A DNA stretch of 64,000 nt from Micromonospora musae. Its GTDB lineage: Bacteria > Actinomycetota > Actinomycetes > Mycobacteriales > Micromonosporaceae. A model generated the notes under the pieces. The model ran no database searches, was not told the origin of the DNA, and worked only from the letters and a program-made list of their open reading frames with translations. The DNA lies in NCBI RefSeq assembly GCF_003626635.1, contig NZ_RAZT01000005.1, positions 310,001 through 374,000 on the forward strand, in the 5' to 3' direction. This document shows, one piece after another, positions 16,581 through 25,969 of this stretch. The position numbers and the translations under genes are program-made. The number at the start of each line of letters is the position of its first letter. Position 1 is the stretch's first letter.

Positions 16581-17189
16581 TCACTCCTGCGGGTGCAGTG
16601 CCGCGTCGGCCGGCCCCCGGTGCCAACCGGTGAACCGGACCGTCAGGCCGCCCCGCGTCGGCGAGCAGCAGAACGGTCCGGCGCTCACCTCGACGTCCGG
16701 CGCCAGCGGGGCGAGACGGACCAGCCGCCACGGCTCCCCGGCCACCCGGGCCCGTACGGTGAGCGCGTCACCCGCCCGGCTGGCCCGCACCGTCACCTCC
16801 CGCCCGGCCCACTCGGGCACCGGGGCGACCGACCAGTCCGACAGCTCCCGGGTCACCACCGCGCCGACCTGCGGCTGACCGTCGCTGACCTCCACCCCGG
16901 CCTTGATCCAGTTCCGTTCGTCGACCCGGACCAGCACGCCGGCCTGGTCGAACTGCTCGGTCCACTCCAGCCGGAAGGTGACCTCCACGGCCGTGTCGGC
17001 GGGCAACGGAGCGAGCAGCGCGGGCGCGTCGTCGTGCACGAAGCCGTAGCTGGTGTGCCGCCAGAGGTCGCTGCCGGCGGCGGGCTCCACCACGAGATCT
17101 CCCTCGGCGGTCCGCTCCGCGCGGACCGGCTGGTGCAGCCATTCACCGGTGGACCAGTCGACCGGCTCGGTCTGGGGTGCGTCGGGCAT
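16581..17189 (-). CDS. DUF1349 protein (concanavalin A-like fold)
   Basis: 202 residues. The pattern DLWRHTSYGFVHDDAP, FRLEWTEQFDQAGVLVRVDE, NWIKAGVEV and a closing GPFCCSPTRGGLTVRFTGW is that of the DUF1349/YSC2505-like family, a jelly-roll fold sometimes called regulation-of-enolase-1 protein. Such proteins are thought to bind carbohydrate, but no activity is assigned. No signal peptide is visible. Start ATG 17189 (MPDAPQTEP) follows an open region facing the divergent TreS-like gene 69 nt away. Sugar-related neighbours fit a carbohydrate-binding role, which is inference. Confidence 0.8.
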   Translation of the reverse strand: MPDAPQTEPVDWSTGEWLHQPVRAERTAEGDLVVEPAAGSDLWRHTSYGFVHDDAPALLAPLPADTAVEVTFRLEWTEQFDQAGVLVRVDERNWIKAGVEVSDGQPQVGAVVTRELSDWSVAPVPEWAGREVTVRASRAGDALTVRARVAGEPWRLVRLAPLAPDVEVSAGPFCCSPTRGGLTVRFTGWHRGPADAALHPQE

Positions 17190-17258
17190 GACCGGCACGC
17201 TACCGGTGGGAAGGCGAACCGGTTTGCCCGGGCGACGGATCGGAGAAGTTGAACGGGC

Positions 17259-18905
17259 ATGGGCGACAGGTGGTACTCCGAGGCGGTCGTCTACTGCCTC
17301 GACATCGACACGTACGCGGACTCCGACGGCGACGGCGTCGGTGACATCCCGGGGCTCATCGGCCGGCTCGACTACCTCGCCCGGCTCGGCGTGACCTGCC
17401 TCTGGCTGCACCCGATCCATCCGTCGCCGAACCGGGACGACGGCTACGACGTCACCGACTTCTACACCGTGGACCCGCGCTTCGGCACCCTCGGCGACTT
17501 CGCCGAGCTGCTGCACCAGGCCCGCAACCGCGGCATTCGCGTGATCATCGACCTGGTGGTGAACCACACCTCCGACGAGCACCCGTGGTTCCAGTCCGCC
17601 CGCTCCTCGCCGGACTCGCCGTACCGGGACTGGTACGTCTGGTCCGAGCAGGAGCCGCCGGACCGCAAGCAGGGCATGGTCTTCCCCGGCGAGCAGAAGG
17701 AGACGTGGAGCTACGACCGGACGGCGAAGGCCTGGTACTACCACCGGTTCTACCGGTTCCAGCCCGACCTGGACATGGCCAACCCGGCGGTACGCGCCGA
17801 GGTCAAGAAGATCATGTCGTTCTGGCTCCAGCTCGGCGTCTCCGGCTTCCGGATGGACGCGGTGCCGTTCATCATCGAGCTGACCGAGCCGGGCAACCCG
17901 AACTCGCCGAAGGACCTGGACTTCCTCACCGAGCTGCGCGAGCACGTCCAGTGGCGTCGGGGCGACGCGATCCTGCTGGCCGAGGCGAACGTGGAACCGG
18001 ACCAGCTGCCGGTCTACTTCGGTGACCGCGGTGGCTCGGCGAACCGCGTGCACATGCTCTTCGACTTCATGCTCAACGGCCGTCTGATGCTCGCGCTGGC
18101 CCGGGAGGACCCGGAGCCGGTGATCGAGGCGCTGCGCGACACCCCCATGTTGCCGACGGGCGGGCAGTGGGCCACCTTCCTGCGCAACCACGACGAGATC
18201 GACCTGTCCCGGCTCACCGCCGAGCAACGCAACCAGGTCTACGCCCGGTTCGGGCCGGACGAGCAGATGCGCCTCTACAACCGGGGCATCCGTCGGCGGC
18301 TCGCCCCGATGCTCGGCAACGACCGGCGGTGGATCGAGCTGGCGTACGCGTTGCAGTTCTCGCTGCGGGGCACACCGGTGCTGCGCTACGGCGAGGAGAT
18401 CGGCATGGGGGAGGACCTCTCCCTCCCGGGGCGGCACGCGATCCGTACCCCGATGCAGTGGTCCTTCAAGGAGAACGCCGGCTTCTCCACCGCCGAGCCG
18501 GGCAAGCTGGTCCGCCCGGTGATCGACAAGGGGGAGTACGGCTACGAGAAGGTCAACGTCACCGCCCAGCGGCGTGACCCGAGGTCGCTGCTCGCCTGGT
18601 TCGAGCGGATGATCCGTACCCTGCGCGAGGCGCCGGAGATCGGCTCCGGCTCGACCACCCACATCGACGTGCCGATGCCCTCCGGGGTTCTCGCGCACCG
18701 CGCCGACGGGCCCACCGGGACCATGGTCTTCCTGCACAACCTGGGCACCGACGACGTCGAGGTGGACCTCAGCCTGCTCCAGGCGGAGGCGGACCAGCCG
18801 ATCGATGTCCTCACTGACCGTGGCTACGGCGAGGTGGGCAAGCTGGAACGCCTCCAGCTCGCCGGGCGCGGCTACCGCTGGATCCGGCTGCGGCGGGGCC
18901 GCTGA
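17259..18905 (+). CDS. GH13 alpha-amylase family enzyme, trehalose-synthase (TreS)-like
   Basis: 548 residues, a complete (beta/alpha)8 GH13 enzyme. The four conserved regions are visible: DLVVNHTSDEHPWF, GFRMDAVPF (nucleophile Asp), LLAEANV (acid/base Glu) and FLRNHDEIDLS (third Asp). Spacing and wording (HPIHPSPNRDDGYDV, PVLRYGEEIGMGEDL) match maltose-trehalose mutase TreS more than oligo-1,6-glucosidase. TreS interconverts maltose and trehalose and, in actinomycetes, feeds GlgE glucan synthesis; the usual partner maltokinase (Pep2/Mak) is not adjacent and not fused. A related alpha-glucosidase activity cannot be excluded. GGAGAAG lies before the ATG. Confidence 0.82.
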   Translation: MGDRWYSEAVVYCLDIDTYADSDGDGVGDIPGLIGRLDYLARLGVTCLWLHPIHPSPNRDDGYDVTDFYTVDPRFGTLGDFAELLHQARNRGIRVIIDLVVNHTSDEHPWFQSARSSPDSPYRDWYVWSEQEPPDRKQGMVFPGEQKETWSYDRTAKAWYYHRFYRFQPDLDMANPAVRAEVKKIMSFWLQLGVSGFRMDAVPFIIELTEPGNPNSPKDLDFLTELREHVQWRRGDAILLAEANVEPDQLPVYFGDRGGSANRVHMLFDFMLNGRLMLALAREDPEPVIEALRDTPMLPTGGQWATFLRNHDEIDLSRLTAEQRNQVYARFGPDEQMRLYNRGIRRRLAPMLGNDRRWIELAYALQFSLRGTPVLRYGEEIGMGEDLSLPGRHAIRTPMQWSFKENAGFSTAEPGKLVRPVIDKGEYGYEKVNVTAQRRDPRSLLAWFERMIRTLREAPEIGSGSTTHIDVPMPSGVLAHRADGPTGTMVFLHNLGTDDVEVDLSLLQAEADQPIDVLTDRGYGEVGKLERLQLAGRGYRWIRLRRGR

Positions 18906-18960
18906 GGCCACAGGCAGACGGCCGCGCCCACCCCGGCCGTCGCCGAGGAGCAACGGAAAA

Positions 18961-18988
18961 GGGGGCCACGGCGTCCGCCGTGGCCCCC
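18961..18988 (-). terminator. Intrinsic-type terminator of the subtilase gene
   Basis: Arms 18961-18972 and 18977-18988 pair over 12 bp with a GTCC/GGAC loop. On the minus strand the hairpin is followed by TTTTCC, so it best serves the leftward protease gene, and it may also stop the rightward TreS-like transcript. Confidence 0.85.
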
Positions 18989-19006
18989 TGCTCCGCGCTC
19001 GGATCG

Positions 19007-22000
19007 TCAGCGCACGCCGAAGGCCCGGATCACCGTCTGGTCGACCGAGTTGCCCGAACCGTCGGTGGCACGGGCGCGCAGCGAGACGTACGACGCGCCC
19101 TTCGGCGCGTTCAGCGCCGCCGTCCAGGAGCCGTCCTTCGACCGGCGCACCGACTGCGTCCGCCAGTGCGCGCCGTCGTCGTAGGAGACCTCCAACCGGA
19201 CCGCCCGCACGTCGCCGCAGCCGGTGACGCCGGGCAGGTGCGCGGCGGAGACGGCCAGCGTGCTGTTGCGCTTCGCGGTGCCGGCGGCGTCGGTGTCGAC
19301 CACGTAGTCGAGCTGGAGCAGCGGCAGCACGCTCGACTCCACCCCGGCGGCCGGCGCCTTCGACCGGAACGTCCACTCCGACTCGGTACGCGTCGAGTAC
19401 GCGCCGGCGGTCGGGTCCTGGGCGGTCCGCACCACCAGCCGGTACGGCAGGTCACCCGCGCCCGGCGCGGTGCCGCTGATCCAGGTGCTGGTGCCCTCGG
19501 CGAGCAGCTCGTCACCCTGGTAGAGCTGGTTGGTCTGGGTGGCGCCGTTCATCGCCATGCCGACGTGGTCGGCCCCGCCCCAACCAGGCACGTCCAGGTT
19601 GAGGGTGTCACCGGCGCGGGTGGGCAGCTTGAAGTTGTCGTTCAGGTGCGGTCGTTCGATCGGCTCGAAGAACTGCTCCGTCCCGCTGCTGCCCGCCCGG
19701 TAGCCGGTCCGCTCGTCGATCTGGTAGGTGCCGCCCTCGACGTACGCCTCCTGGCCCCACTCGTTGAGCTGGCCGGTGGAGACCCAGTCGGTGCGTACCG
19801 GGGCGAGCGGCCGGTTGCTGGTCTGGCCGATGCCCCAGTCCGAGTACGACGGCCAGTCGAAGCGGAACTCGCCGCCCCGGGTCTGACCGGGCGGGAAGGC
19901 GAAGCCCACGTCGATCCGGGCCAGCGTCTTCTTCGTCTCGGTCCGGCTGAGTTCCCGCGGGATCCGGTTGTGGTACGCCTGCATGAGGTCGTACACGTAG
20001 TCGGCGACGGGCTGCGAGGTCACCTGGACCGTCGTCGACCCGCGCTGGATCTGCTTGATCAACGCCTCGCCCTCGTCGAGGCTGACCAGCGCCACCTCGA
20101 TCGGGGTGGGGGTGAAGAAGTCGATCGAGTAGTCGCGCACGTCGCGCCAGGGCTGGTCGCTCACGACCAGCAGCAGCTTCGCCCCGGCGGCGGTCGCCGC
20201 GGCGGCCTGATCGGCGTCGAAGACGTCCTGGTTGCGGCGGACCACCACGACCTTGCCCCGGGCGTCCAGGCCGGCGTAGTCGCTCGCGGCGCCGTTGCCC
20301 GCGTAGACGGTGGGCAGCGTCCAACGCCCCTTCGGAAGCTGGGTGGTGCCCTGCTGCCGGACCACGTCGTCGAAGTCGACGGTCCTCGTGCCGACGCTCA
20401 GCACCGGCTGCTCCTTGCGCCACCGGGCGCCCAGGTAGAAGTCGCCGTGCCGCACGTCGCGGCTCGTCGGCTGGGCCCAGAAGCTGTCGAAGAAGACACC
20501 GCCCTCGACGAACGAGCGCCACCGGCCCTCACCCTGCGACCGGTAGTAGTCCAGTCGGGTGTACGTGTCGGCGGTCTGCTGTGGCACCCGCGAGTCGATC
20601 CGGCGCGCCGCGCTCGCGTCCAACCGGACCACGGTGTCCTTGCGCAGGTCGATGTCGGGGTCGCCGACCAGGGCCACGCCGAGCGAGTTCGGCCCGTGCA
20701 CGCCGGTGACGTTCAGGAAGCTCATCGCCGAGTAGACGCCCTCGGGCAGGTAGAGCTGCGCGACACCGTTCTCGTCGGTGTTGAGGAAGTCCGGGCCGTA
20801 CGCGCCGGGCTGGCCCAGCTCGATGAGGCCGGCGGCCGGCTTACCGGCCCGGTCGGTCAGCTGCATCCGCAGCCAGTGGTACGGCGTATAGGTGCCGACG
20901 CTGATCGCGGTGCGGGCCGAGGCGGCCCGGTCCGCTCCGGTGGCGACGATCTGCCCGGTGTATCGGCTGCCCGCGTTCGCCCGGGTGGTGTCCGTGGTGA
21001 GGGTGACCGTGGCGGTGCCGTGCGCGGGCACGGTCACCCGCGCGCTGGAGAGGCGGAACAGGCCGGCCGGTGCGTTCGGGGCGTCGACCGTCAGCTCCAG
21101 CGGGATCGGCTGGCCGGTGGTGTTCGTGTACGTCACCGGCGGCGTGCTGCCACCCACCTTCGCCGTCTCGTCCCCCATGACGGTGTGCACGGTGCCGGTG
21201 GCGAAGACCGGGGCCCGCACCGCCGCGGCCACGTCGACCCGGCCGGTGCCGCCCTGGTACGCGTCGTACTGCGGCGTGCGCCGGGTGGTGCTGACCAGCG
21301 CGTCCTTGATCTGCTGGCCGGTCCAGTCCGGGTGCTCGGCGGCGAGCAGGGCGGCGGCGCCGGCCACGTGCGGCGCGGCCATCGACGTGCCGTCCATGCT
21401 CTGGTACGCGCCCTCACCGGGCGTGTACTGCGACCGGGCGGCGAGCACGCCGACGCCCGGTGCGGTCAGCTCCGGCTTGACGGCCTCGTCGCTGATCCGC
21501 GGCCCCTGGCTCGAGAAGGAGGCGAGCTGGTCGTCGGCGTCGACCGCGCCGACGGTCAGCGCCGCGTCGGCCGCGCCGGGGGCGGTGACGCTGCCCGGCG
21601 CGCCGATGTTGCCGGCGGAGATGACGAAGAGCGCACCGGTCTCGGCGCTGAGCGAGTTGACCGACTGGCTGAGCAGGTCGGTGCCGTCGCTTGGCTGGTT
21701 CGACCCGAGGCTCATGTTGATGACCTTCGCGTCGGCGTCCCGCGCCGCCCACTCCATGCCGGCGAGGATCCAGGAGTCCTGCCCGGAGCCGGCGTCGCTG
21801 AGCACCTTGCCGACGAGGAGCCGGGCGTCGGGGGCGACGCCCCTCTCCCGGCCGCCGGACGCGGCGCCGGTGCCGGCGATGGTCGAGGCGACGTGGGTGC
21901 CGTGCCCGTACCGGTCGATCAACTCCTCGCCGGGCACGAAGACGGCGGACTCGGCCACCCGGTCGACCAGGTCCGGGTGCGTGGCGTCGATGCCGGTGTC

Positions 22001-22732
22001 CAGCACGGCGACGCGGACACCCTGCCCGGTGTCGCCGCCGGCCCACACCTCGGGAGCGCCGATCTGCGCGGTGGTGTCGGCGAGGTCGGCGCGGACCCGC
22101 CCGTCCAGCCAGATCTTCGCGATCCCGCCGCCGAAGCGTCCCGCGCCGCTGTTCCCGGTGGCCGACCTCGCGGCGGGGGTGGCGGTGATCGCGGCCCAGA
22201 ACTCGTCGGCCCGGTCGCGGGCCTCGTTCATCGCGCTGCCGGAGATGCTGCTCAACGTGCGGGTGCGGGTCGCGCCGGCGGGTGCGGTGGCGCGGAGCCC
22301 GGCGCCCGCCCCGGCGTACGACACGATCAGCGGCAGGTGGTCGGAGTGCGCGTCGTCGTACTCGTCGGCGATCAGCCGGGTCACGTTGAACAGTCGCTTG
22401 TCGAGGGTGTCCGCGGCCACGTAGGGCAGCACCGTCTGCGGGTAGACGTAGAGCTCGTCGCCGGCCTCGACCACCCGTACCGGCGTGGGAGCGCCGTCGG
22501 GCCGTCGGACGTCCACTGTGCCGCCGTTCGGGGTGCTGCGGGTGGTGACCACGTCACCGGTGATCAGCGTGACCGAGTGGGTGCCGGGTGGGGTGGGCAG
22601 ATCCGTCGGGGGAGCGGGGGTGGGGCCGGCCGGAGAGCCCGGGGCGGCCAGGGCGGGTGACCCGTTGGTCGCCGCGAGGGCCGTGGCGACCACGGCGGCG
22701 AGCCAGGCCCCACGGGTACGCGAGAGCTTCAC
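19007..22732 (-). CDS. Large secreted S8 family subtilisin-like serine protease
   Basis: 1241 residues. A signal peptide (about 1-30, ending ALAAPG) leads to a propeptide-like region, then the catalytic domain (about 220-500) with Asp in AVLDTGIDATHPDL, His in YGHGTHVAS, the oxyanion Asn in ISAGN and Ser in GTSMAAPHVAG. The remaining ~700 residues include Fn3-like beta domains and a protease-associated segment (around GLDARGKVVVVRRNQDVF). It is likely to degrade extracellular protein or mature other exported enzymes. Start is GTG 22732 (AAGGA 9 nt before), giving the expected basic N-region; an upstream ATG would add residues without a ribosome site. Confidence 0.9.
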   Translation of the reverse strand: MKLSRTRGAWLAAVVATALAATNGSPALAAPGSPAGPTPAPPTDLPTPPGTHSVTLITGDVVTTRSTPNGGTVDVRRPDGAPTPVRVVEAGDELYVYPQTVLPYVAADTLDKRLFNVTRLIADEYDDAHSDHLPLIVSYAGAGAGLRATAPAGATRTRTLSSISGSAMNEARDRADEFWAAITATPAARSATGNSGAGRFGGGIAKIWLDGRVRADLADTTAQIGAPEVWAGGDTGQGVRVAVLDTGIDATHPDLVDRVAESAVFVPGEELIDRYGHGTHVASTIAGTGAASGGRERGVAPDARLLVGKVLSDAGSGQDSWILAGMEWAARDADAKVINMSLGSNQPSDGTDLLSQSVNSLSAETGALFVISAGNIGAPGSVTAPGAADAALTVGAVDADDQLASFSSQGPRISDEAVKPELTAPGVGVLAARSQYTPGEGAYQSMDGTSMAAPHVAGAAALLAAEHPDWTGQQIKDALVSTTRRTPQYDAYQGGTGRVDVAAAVRAPVFATGTVHTVMGDETAKVGGSTPPVTYTNTTGQPIPLELTVDAPNAPAGLFRLSSARVTVPAHGTATVTLTTDTTRANAGSRYTGQIVATGADRAASARTAISVGTYTPYHWLRMQLTDRAGKPAAGLIELGQPGAYGPDFLNTDENGVAQLYLPEGVYSAMSFLNVTGVHGPNSLGVALVGDPDIDLRKDTVVRLDASAARRIDSRVPQQTADTYTRLDYYRSQGEGRWRSFVEGGVFFDSFWAQPTSRDVRHGDFYLGARWRKEQPVLSVGTRTVDFDDVVRQQGTTQLPKGRWTLPTVYAGNGAASDYAGLDARGKVVVVRRNQDVFDADQAAAATAAGAKLLLVVSDQPWRDVRDYSIDFFTPTPIEVALVSLDEGEALIKQIQRGSTTVQVTSQPVADYVYDLMQAYHNRIPRELSRTETKKTLARIDVGFAFPPGQTRGGEFRFDWPSYSDWGIGQTSNRPLAPVRTDWVSTGQLNEWGQEAYVEGGTYQIDERTGYRAGSSGTEQFFEPIERPHLNDNFKLPTRAGDTLNLDVPGWGGADHVGMAMNGATQTNQLYQGDELLAEGTSTWISGTAPGAGDLPYRLVVRTAQDPTAGAYSTRTESEWTFRSKAPAAGVESSVLPLLQLDYVVDTDAAGTAKRNSTLAVSAAHLPGVTGCGDVRAVRLEVSYDDGAHWRTQSVRRSKDGSWTAALNAPKGASYVSLRARATDGSGNSVDQTVIRAFGVR

Positions 22733-22951
22733 GTGATGTCGTCCTTGTCTCGTCTTCTGCACCGGTCGCTACAGGGGTGGTAGCGACCTCTCCGGATGCG
22801 TGTCCCGGTTCGGGGATCGGGGCGCGCAGGTGTCGGAGGGCGGAACGAGACGCTACGCCGCAATGATCATTTCGTATAGGGCAACGATCGCGCCCGGCGG
22901 CGGCTGGCGGCTAAGCTCCTTCGATCGACCCTGAGTTACCGGGAGGTAGTC

Positions 22952-23710
22952 ATGTCGGAGGAGCCCCGCGTCGCCATCGTCACCGGAGCCGCGCGCGGTA
23001 TCGGCGCGGCCACTGCACGCCGGCTCGCCGCGGACGGCCTGGCGGTCGCCGTGGTCGACATCGAGGAGTCGGCGACGAAGGAGACGGTCGACGGGATCGT
23101 GGCCGCCGGGGGCCGCGCGCTCGGCGTGGGCGCGGACGTCGCCGACCGCGGCCAGGTGGAGGCCGCCGTGGAGCGGGTCGTCGCCGAGTTGGGTACGCCG
23201 ACCGTGCTGGTCAACAACGCCGGGGTGCTCCGGGACAACCTGCTCTTCAAGATGACCGACGCCGACTGGGACACGGTGATGGGTGTGCACCTGCGCGGTG
23301 CCTTCCTCTTCAGCCAGGCCACCCAGCGGCACATGGTGGAGCGGAGGTGGGGCCGGATCGTCAACCTCTCCAGCACCTCGGCGCTCGGCAACCGCGGCCA
23401 GGCCAACTACGCGGCGGCGAAGGCGGGCCTGCAGGGCTTCACCAAGACCCTCGCCATCGAGCTCGGCCCCTTCGGTGTCACCGTCAACGCGGTCGCGCCC
23501 GGCTTCATCGTCACCGACATGACGGCGGCGACCGCCGCCCGGATGAAGGTGGACTTCGCGGAGCTGCAGAAGCACGCGGTCGCGGAGATCCCGGTACGCC
23601 GCGTGGGTCGACCGGAGGACGTGGCCCACACCATCTCGTTCCTGGTGGGCGAGGGCGCGTCCTTCGTCTCCGGCCAGGTCATCTACGTCGCCGGCGGCCC
23701 CCGCGCCTGA
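22952..23710 (+). CDS. Short-chain dehydrogenase/reductase, FabG-like
   Basis: 252 residues. The NAD(P)-binding motif is VTGAARGIGAA, the NNAG motif is VLVNNAGV, and the catalytic set is S (NLSSTSA), Y and K (QANYAAAKAG). The sequence (LLFKMTDADWDTVMGVHLRGAF, VNAVAPGFIVTDMT) is that of 3-oxoacyl-[ACP] reductases, which reduce a beta-keto group with NADPH; many such paralogues act in side pathways. GGGAGGTAG precedes the ATG. It is divergent from the protease gene and stands alone, so its substrate is not indicated by neighbours. Confidence 0.82.
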   Translation: MSEEPRVAIVTGAARGIGAATARRLAADGLAVAVVDIEESATKETVDGIVAAGGRALGVGADVADRGQVEAAVERVVAELGTPTVLVNNAGVLRDNLLFKMTDADWDTVMGVHLRGAFLFSQATQRHMVERRWGRIVNLSSTSALGNRGQANYAAAKAGLQGFTKTLAIELGPFGVTVNAVAPGFIVTDMTAATAARMKVDFAELQKHAVAEIPVRRVGRPEDVAHTISFLVGEGASFVSGQVIYVAGGPRA

Positions 23711-23748
23711 CCCCCAGCCCGCCCCGCCCATCCCGCCCCGCCCCGCGC

Positions 23749-23815
23749 GAATGGCCACTCTTTCACCGAAGGAGTGGCCATTCCGCTCACCACAGCAACT
23801 CTTTCGGTGAAAGAG
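23749..23815. terminator. Two-state hairpin region between convergent genes
   Basis: Hairpin 1: arms 23749-23760 and 23772-23783, perfect 12 bp, 11-nt loop. Hairpin 2: 23799-23805/23809-23815 (CTCTTTC GGT GAAAGAG). The loop side of hairpin 1 (23758-23770) is also an exact 13-bp inverted repeat of 23803-23815, so an alternative fold excludes the others. It follows the FabG-like gene. Confidence 0.7.
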
Positions 23816-23867
23816 GCGCTTCGTGGCCTGACCTGGCCCGGCGAGCCAGGGGCGGGTCAGGGGCGGG

Positions 23868-24284
23868 TCAGCGGGGGGTGGCGCGGGTACGCCAGAGCCA
23901 GAAGAGGCCGAGCAGGGGGAGGAGCAGCGGGATGTAGCCGTAGCCGCTGCCGAACTGCGACCAGACCGTCTCGTCCGGGAAGAGCGCCTTGTCGGCCAGG
24001 CTGAGGATGCCGACCACCACCACGCCGACCAGCTCCACGGAGCAGCAGATCAGGGCCAACCGGCGCCCGGCGTGACCGGCCCGGGCCAGCCCGATCGCCG
24101 CCACGATGTAGATCAGCGCGGCCACCGCGGAGAGCGCGTACGCCACCGGCGCCTCGCCGAACTTCGTGACGATCTGGAGCAGCGCCCGCGAGGTCGCCGC
24201 GATCGCGAAGAGGATGTAGACGGCGATCAGCAACCGGCCGGGACCCCGGTTCGTGCTGCGCCGGGGCGTCGCTGTCTCAACCAC
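23868..24284 (-). CDS. Small four-helix membrane protein
   Basis: 138 residues with about four membrane segments (LLIAVYILFAIAATSRALL, ALSAVAALIYIVAAIGLA, LALICCSVELVGVVVVGIL and YIPLLLPLLGLFWLW). Start is GTG 24284, overlapping the stop of the upstream membrane protein gene by 8 nt, so the two are translated together. It ends with a basic tail. No family motif is recognised. Both proteins look like conserved actinobacterial hypothetical membrane proteins that may form one complex; the function is unknown. Confidence 0.75.
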   Translation of the reverse strand: MVETATPRRSTNRGPGRLLIAVYILFAIAATSRALLQIVTKFGEAPVAYALSAVAALIYIVAAIGLARAGHAGRRLALICCSVELVGVVVVGILSLADKALFPDETVWSQFGSGYGYIPLLLPLLGLFWLWRTRATPR

Positions 24285-24684
24285 CGAGCACCTCCCAGGT
24301 CTGCTGGAGCCGGACCACCACGACCGGCGTGACCAGGCAGACCGCGCCGACGATCGCCGAGCCCCACCGGGTCGGCTCCATCCGGGCCAGCACCGCGGCG
24401 AGCGGCGGCAGGCAGACCAGCGTCACCAGGTAGCCGAAGAAGGCGCCCGGCTCGCCCGGCTGGTCACCCCCGCCGACGGCGACCAGGGCGAGCACGGCCA
24501 GCCCGAGCAGCGCCAGCTCCAGCATGCCCAGTCCGATCAGCTGCCAGCGGTCCGGCGGCCGGTTGCGCGCGGCGGAGACCAGGCTCCAGACCGCGATCAG
24601 GAGCGACAGCACGATCGACGCGGTGGCGAGGAGGCCGTCCACCGGCGATCCCGTCGCGGCGGCGGCGACGGTCATCGGGACCAC
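24277..24684 (-). CDS. Small four-helix membrane protein, partner of the next gene
   Basis: 135 residues, about four membrane segments (from LLATASIVLSLLIAVWSLV to IVGAVCLVTPVVVV). The start is uncertain: GTG 24684 lies 4 nt from AAGGA, ATG 24675 lies 13 nt from it. The 8-nt overlap with the following gene is typical of coupled pairs. A possible minus-strand -10 element TAGGCT lies near 24710. No homology-based function can be offered. Confidence 0.7.
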   Translation of the reverse strand: MVPMTVAAAATGSPVDGLLATASIVLSLLIAVWSLVSAARNRPPDRWQLIGLGMLELALLGLAVLALVAVGGGDQPGEPGAFFGYLVTLVCLPPLAAVLARMEPTRWGSAIVGAVCLVTPVVVVRLQQTWEVLGG

Positions 24685-24845
24685 CCGGTCCTTGGCTCGG
24701 TCACCGGCACAGCCTACTAATTGTCGTAGTAGCGGCTGCTCGCCCCCGCCCCGACCTGGCCCCGCGCCCGCGCGGCCCGGATCGGGCGACTAGCGTGGAT
24801 CACGTCCGTGGCACTGCCGCGGGGACGACTAAGGCGGGGGTTCAC

Positions 24846-25751
24846 GTGCTGCGGTTCGGTTTGTTCGGCACCGGTCACTGGGCGGCGGAGACGCACGGGG
24901 CGGCGCTCGACGCGCACCCGCGCGCCGAGTTGGCCGGGGTGTGGGGGCGGAACCCGGAGCGGGCCGCGGCGCTGGCCGACCGGTACGGCGTACCGGCCTT
25001 CGCCGACGTCGACGCGTTGATCGAGGCGTGCGACGTGGCGGCGGTCGCCCTGCCGCCGGACATCCAGGCGGACATCGCGGCCCGGGCGGCCGCCGCCGGA
25101 CGGCACCTGCTGCTCGACAAGCCGATCTCGCTGAGCCTCGCCGACGCCGACCGGGTGGTCGGGGCCGCGCAGTCCGCCGGGGTCGCCTCGGTGGTCTTCT
25201 TCACCCAGCGGTACCAGCCGAATGTGACCGCCTTCCTCGCCGCCACCGCCGCGGCCGGCGGCTGGCAGCACGCGAAGGCGATCATGTTCTCCTCGATCTA
25301 CCAGCCGGGCAGCCCGTACAGCGGGTCGCAGTGGCGGCGTGACCACGGCGCGCTCTGGGACGTCGGCCCGCACGCCCTCTCGATCATCCTGCCCGTGCTG
25401 GGCCGGGTGGAGAAGGTGGCCGCGACGGACGGGCCGAGCGGCCTGGTGCACCTGCTGCTCACCCACGACGGCGGTGCCACCAGCAGCGTCTCGCTGACGC
25501 TCGACGCCCCAGCCGAGGCGATGACCCGCGAGTTCACCTTCTACGGCGAGAACGGCATCGAGACCGTGCCGAACGGGCAGTACGAGCCGCCGGTCGCCTT
25601 CGGGGTGGCGATCGACCAGCTGCTCGAGGAGATCGAGGCGGGCACCCGGGACCACCGCTGCGACGTGCGCTTCGGCCGCGAGGTGGTGGCCGTGCTGGCC
25701 GCCGCCGAGACGGCCCGGGCCGAGTCCCGCACCGTCGTCGTTCCCGCCTGA
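24846..25751 (+). CDS. Gfo/Idh/MocA family NAD(P)-dependent oxidoreductase
   Basis: 301 residues. A Rossmann motif at the very N terminus (FGLFGTGHWA) is followed by ALPPDIQADIAARAAAAGRH and LLLDKPISLSL, where the EKP-type motif is DKP and holds the catalytic lysine. A C-terminal alpha/beta domain follows (WRRDHGALWDVGPHALSII carries the usual Asp/His pair). Members oxidise or reduce sugar-like substrates; this one cannot be assigned further. Start is GTG 24846, immediately before LRFGLFGTG; an upstream ATG adds an implausible leader. It is divergent from the membrane-protein pair. Confidence 0.85.
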   Translation: MLRFGLFGTGHWAAETHGAALDAHPRAELAGVWGRNPERAAALADRYGVPAFADVDALIEACDVAAVALPPDIQADIAARAAAAGRHLLLDKPISLSLADADRVVGAAQSAGVASVVFFTQRYQPNVTAFLAATAAAGGWQHAKAIMFSSIYQPGSPYSGSQWRRDHGALWDVGPHALSIILPVLGRVEKVAATDGPSGLVHLLLTHDGGATSSVSLTLDAPAEAMTREFTFYGENGIETVPNGQYEPPVAFGVAIDQLLEEIEAGTRDHRCDVRFGREVVAVLAAAETARAESRTVVVPA

Positions 25752-25839
25752 GCGCAGGCCTTTCGCCCCGGCGCGTACGGAAGCCGCGTCCGGGCGAGTT
25801 CGAGTGGGTCCGGTCGCGTGGTCAACTCGAGGTCAGGAA

Positions 25840-25872
25840 GTCGGGGCATCCGCGCCCTCGGGATGCCCCGAC
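25840..25872. terminator. Hairpin downstream of the oxidoreductase gene
   Basis: Arms 25840-25851 and 25861-25872 pair perfectly over 12 bp with a 9-nt loop, about 90 nt past the oxidoreductase stop. It probably isolates the erm leader promoter from upstream transcription. Confidence 0.7.
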
Positions 25873-25957
25873 CTCATTGAAGTCGAGTCGATCATCCGCG
25901 GGCAGTAGCCGTCGCTCGTCGGCCGGTAATCCGGTGGTGGGGCGGCCGAGCGCGGGA

Positions 25958-25963
25958 TAGCGT
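25958..25963 (+). promoter_or_regulatory. Candidate -10 box for the leaderless erm leader ORF
   Basis: TAGCGT is followed by 6 nt and then ATG 25970. No clear -35 element or WhiB7-type AT-rich motif is seen upstream. Confidence 0.5.
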
Positions 25964-25969
25964 GCGGCC

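Noticed and set aside
18980..22660. A 1226-codon open frame opposite the subtilase gene
   Set aside because: It is a GC-rich antisense shadow; the minus strand encodes a full subtilase with all catalytic motifs, and the plus-strand translation is low-complexity His/Gly/Arg/Val sequence without domains.
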